Source: JAFGHJ01 sp964523975 (GTDB lineage Bacteria > Hydrothermota > UBA3072). Taken from it: DNA of 6,115 bases. Positions within the stretch are counted from its first letter, which is position 1. Every line of letters starts with the position of its first letter. The position numbers were made by a program, and so were the translations under genes. The stretch lies in assembly GCA_964523975.1 (NCBI GenBank), contig CAZGBM010000090.1:1-6115 (forward strand). The letters run 5' to 3'. Positions 5,534-6,115 of this stretch are shown here, in pieces. The notes below the pieces were generated by a model. It was not told the origin of the DNA. It worked only from the letters and a program-made list of their open reading frames with translations, and did no database searches.

Positions 5534-5539
5534 AAGGGG
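5534..5539 (+). promoter_or_regulatory. Shine-Dalgarno of the small membrane-protein gene
   Basis: AAGGGG lies 5 nt before the ATG at 5545 and fixes this start. A second G-rich tract (5517-5522) is too far upstream to serve. Confidence 0.55.
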
Positions 5540-5544
5540 TTTTT

Positions 5545-6030
5545 ATGGTAATTTATGAAGTTAAAGGGAATCGTTTTTGGGCGAACTTTTTGAGATTGTT
5601 ATTGGTAGGTCTTGGGATTGGATGTTTTTATTTGATTTCCTTTCTATCTTCTTCACCTTTTGTATCACCATTTCTTTTGTTGTTGGGCTTATACTTAATA
5701 TTTATGTCGATTTTTATAAAAATACCAGAACTTAAAGTAGATTATGAAAAGTTTTTTATAGAAAGACACGGGTACTTCAAAATATTTAATGAATGTCAGG
5801 AATATAAATACACAGATATAAAAAGTGTCGAATATGTTGAAGGATATTTCAGCATTAAAGATTTTTTTTATGTATTTCTTGGAGCTCCTCTTTGGTCGAC
5901 TTCAATATCCGATTCAGATAAAATGAATACAATCAAGAAAGATGATACAGAAGAAGAAATAGTAAGAATAGGAAGTCGAGAAGCGTTTAAAAAAGCTATA
6001 GAGATAATTAAGGGAAATATAAGAGATTAG
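5545..6030 (+). CDS. Two-helix membrane protein of unknown function, possible PH-like domain
   Basis: I do not recognise a named family for this 161-residue protein. Two hydrophobic helices lie close together at about 15-34 (FLRLLLVGLGIGCFYLISFL) and 42-60 (PFLLLLGLYLIFMSIFI), forming a hairpin with both ends probably in the cytosol. The remaining ~100 residues are soluble: strand-like segments (LKVDYEKFFIERHGYF, YKYTDIKSVEYVEGYF), then SREAFKKAIEIIKGNI, a likely C-terminal helix. Strands followed by a closing helix after a membrane hairpin recall the bacterial PH-like (bPH/DUF304-type) proteins, but this is a fold-level guess without a signature motif. The sampled lines are about 23-37% GC against 42-47% in sampled lines of the barrel gene, so the gene may have a different history. 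It ends 30 nt before the HAD gene on the same strand and may be co-transcribed with it. Confidence 0.75.
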   Translation: MVIYEVKGNRFWANFLRLLLVGLGIGCFYLISFLSSSPFVSPFLLLLGLYLIFMSIFIKIPELKVDYEKFFIERHGYFKIFNECQEYKYTDIKSVEYVEGYFSIKDFFYVFLGAPLWSTSISDSDKMNTIKKDDTEEEIVRIGSREAFKKAIEIIKGNIRD

Positions 6031-6049
6031 GTAAGCTTTTGGGATTTTT

Positions 6050-6055
6050 TATATT
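6050..6055 (+). promoter_or_regulatory. Possible -10 element next to the HAD gene start
   Basis: TATATT lies 5 nt before the ATG at 6061, with no Shine-Dalgarno between them and no convincing -35. The arrangement resembles the other putative leaderless starts, but this one is weak and co-transcription from the upstream gene is an alternative. Confidence 0.3.
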
Positions 6056-6060
6056 AAAAG

Positions 6061-6115
6061 ATGGATATAGAAAATATTCTGTTTGACCTTGACGGGACAT
6101 TGACTGACCCGAAAG
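6061..6115 (+). CDS. HAD-superfamily phosphatase, N-terminal fragment (runs off the right edge)
   Basis: Only 18 codons are present: MDIENILFDLDGTLTDPK. FDLDGTLTD is HAD motif I, whose first Asp (D9) is the catalytic nucleophile and whose second (D11) is the general acid/base. The form LFDLDGTLTDPK is typical of the phosphoglycolate phosphatase/5'-nucleotidase-like (Gph/PpaX-type) group, but the substrate cannot be decided from this fragment. The ATG is the natural start because family members begin a few residues before motif I. No Shine-Dalgarno is visible. Confidence 0.85.
   Translation, partial: MDIENILFDLDGTLTDPK

Larger units (their letters stand above)
5223..5544. other. Divergent intergenic region with promoters and decayed repeats
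   Basis: This 322-bp gap separates the leftward barrel gene from the rightward membrane-protein gene. It holds a good sigma-70 promoter for the former, a degenerate GCCACGAAGGCA repeat, a 9-bp tandem repeat (5349-5365), a T-rich stretch (about 5373-5390) and a weaker rightward promoter. I see no RNA gene or credible coding region in it. Confidence 0.6.

Noticed and set aside
5506..5535. Nine-codon mini-ORF (MKFLGGKEF) just before the gene at 5545
   Set aside because: It lacks a Shine-Dalgarno and shows no regulatory codon run or attenuator-like stems; its stop merely overlaps the downstream Shine-Dalgarno. Probably chance.
1..6115. Mobile element, prophage or defence system
   Set aside because: No transposase, integrase, recombinase, nuclease, toxin-antitoxin or phage gene is recognisable in any frame, and no terminal inverted repeats with target duplications were found.

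Overview
The window looks like chromosomal DNA of an uncultivated, moderately AT-rich, diderm bacterium. The diderm reading rests on the gene at 3720-5222: its product has an outer-membrane beta-barrel composition and ends in Phe, the usual C-terminal signal for barrel insertion. The intergenic regions carry short degenerate words (CCACAGAG/CTCTGTGG, ACAGGATTA, GCCACGAAGGCA, and A-rich strings around AAATATCAAAA and TGACAAAT). From memory these are typical of genomes from candidate phyla such as WOR-3-like or other FCB-like lineages. That placement is a low-confidence guess; nothing here fixes a taxon.

Layout, left to right. (1) 1-142, minus strand: the 5' end of era, the ribosome-assembly GTPase, with its own promoter at 150-177. 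(2) 143-610: a gene-free stretch with a 13-bp inverted repeat around a GC-richer segment, then a roughly symmetrical nest of dispersed repeats, then a perfect 7-bp hairpin. (3) 611-5222, minus strand, transcribed right to left: an outer-membrane barrel protein with an N-terminal Ig-like domain, an ECF sigma factor, a membrane-spanning zinc-finger anti-sigma factor with a periplasmic Ig-like domain, and an exported protein of about six Ig-like repeats. Sigma, anti-sigma and Ig-repeat genes are joined by ATGA overlaps. Only 36 bp separate the barrel gene from sigma, and they hold a very good ECF-type promoter (GGAAC-TA, 16 bp, TCTAA), implying autoregulation. (4) 5223-5544: a divergent intergenic region with a good housekeeping promoter for the barrel gene, degenerate repeats and a weaker promoter for the rightward gene. 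(5) 5545-6030, plus strand: a small two-helix membrane protein of unknown function with a possible PH-like cytosolic domain. (6) 6061-6115, plus strand: the 5' end of a HAD-family phosphatase.

Working hypothesis: the four minus-strand genes form a cell-envelope signalling unit. The anti-sigma factor would hold the sigma factor at the inner membrane, with its periplasmic Ig-like domain facing the envelope. The barrel protein carries a domain that resembles the anti-sigma C-terminus, and the Ig-repeat protein is made from the same message as the regulators, so both are candidate sensors, ligands or targets. This partnership is inferred from gene order and domain resemblance only.

A second theme is translation without leaders. 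era, the barrel gene, sigma and possibly the HAD gene lack a Shine-Dalgarno sequence and have a promoter -10 element only about 5-11 nt from the ATG, whereas the operon-internal genes have clear Shine-Dalgarno sequences.
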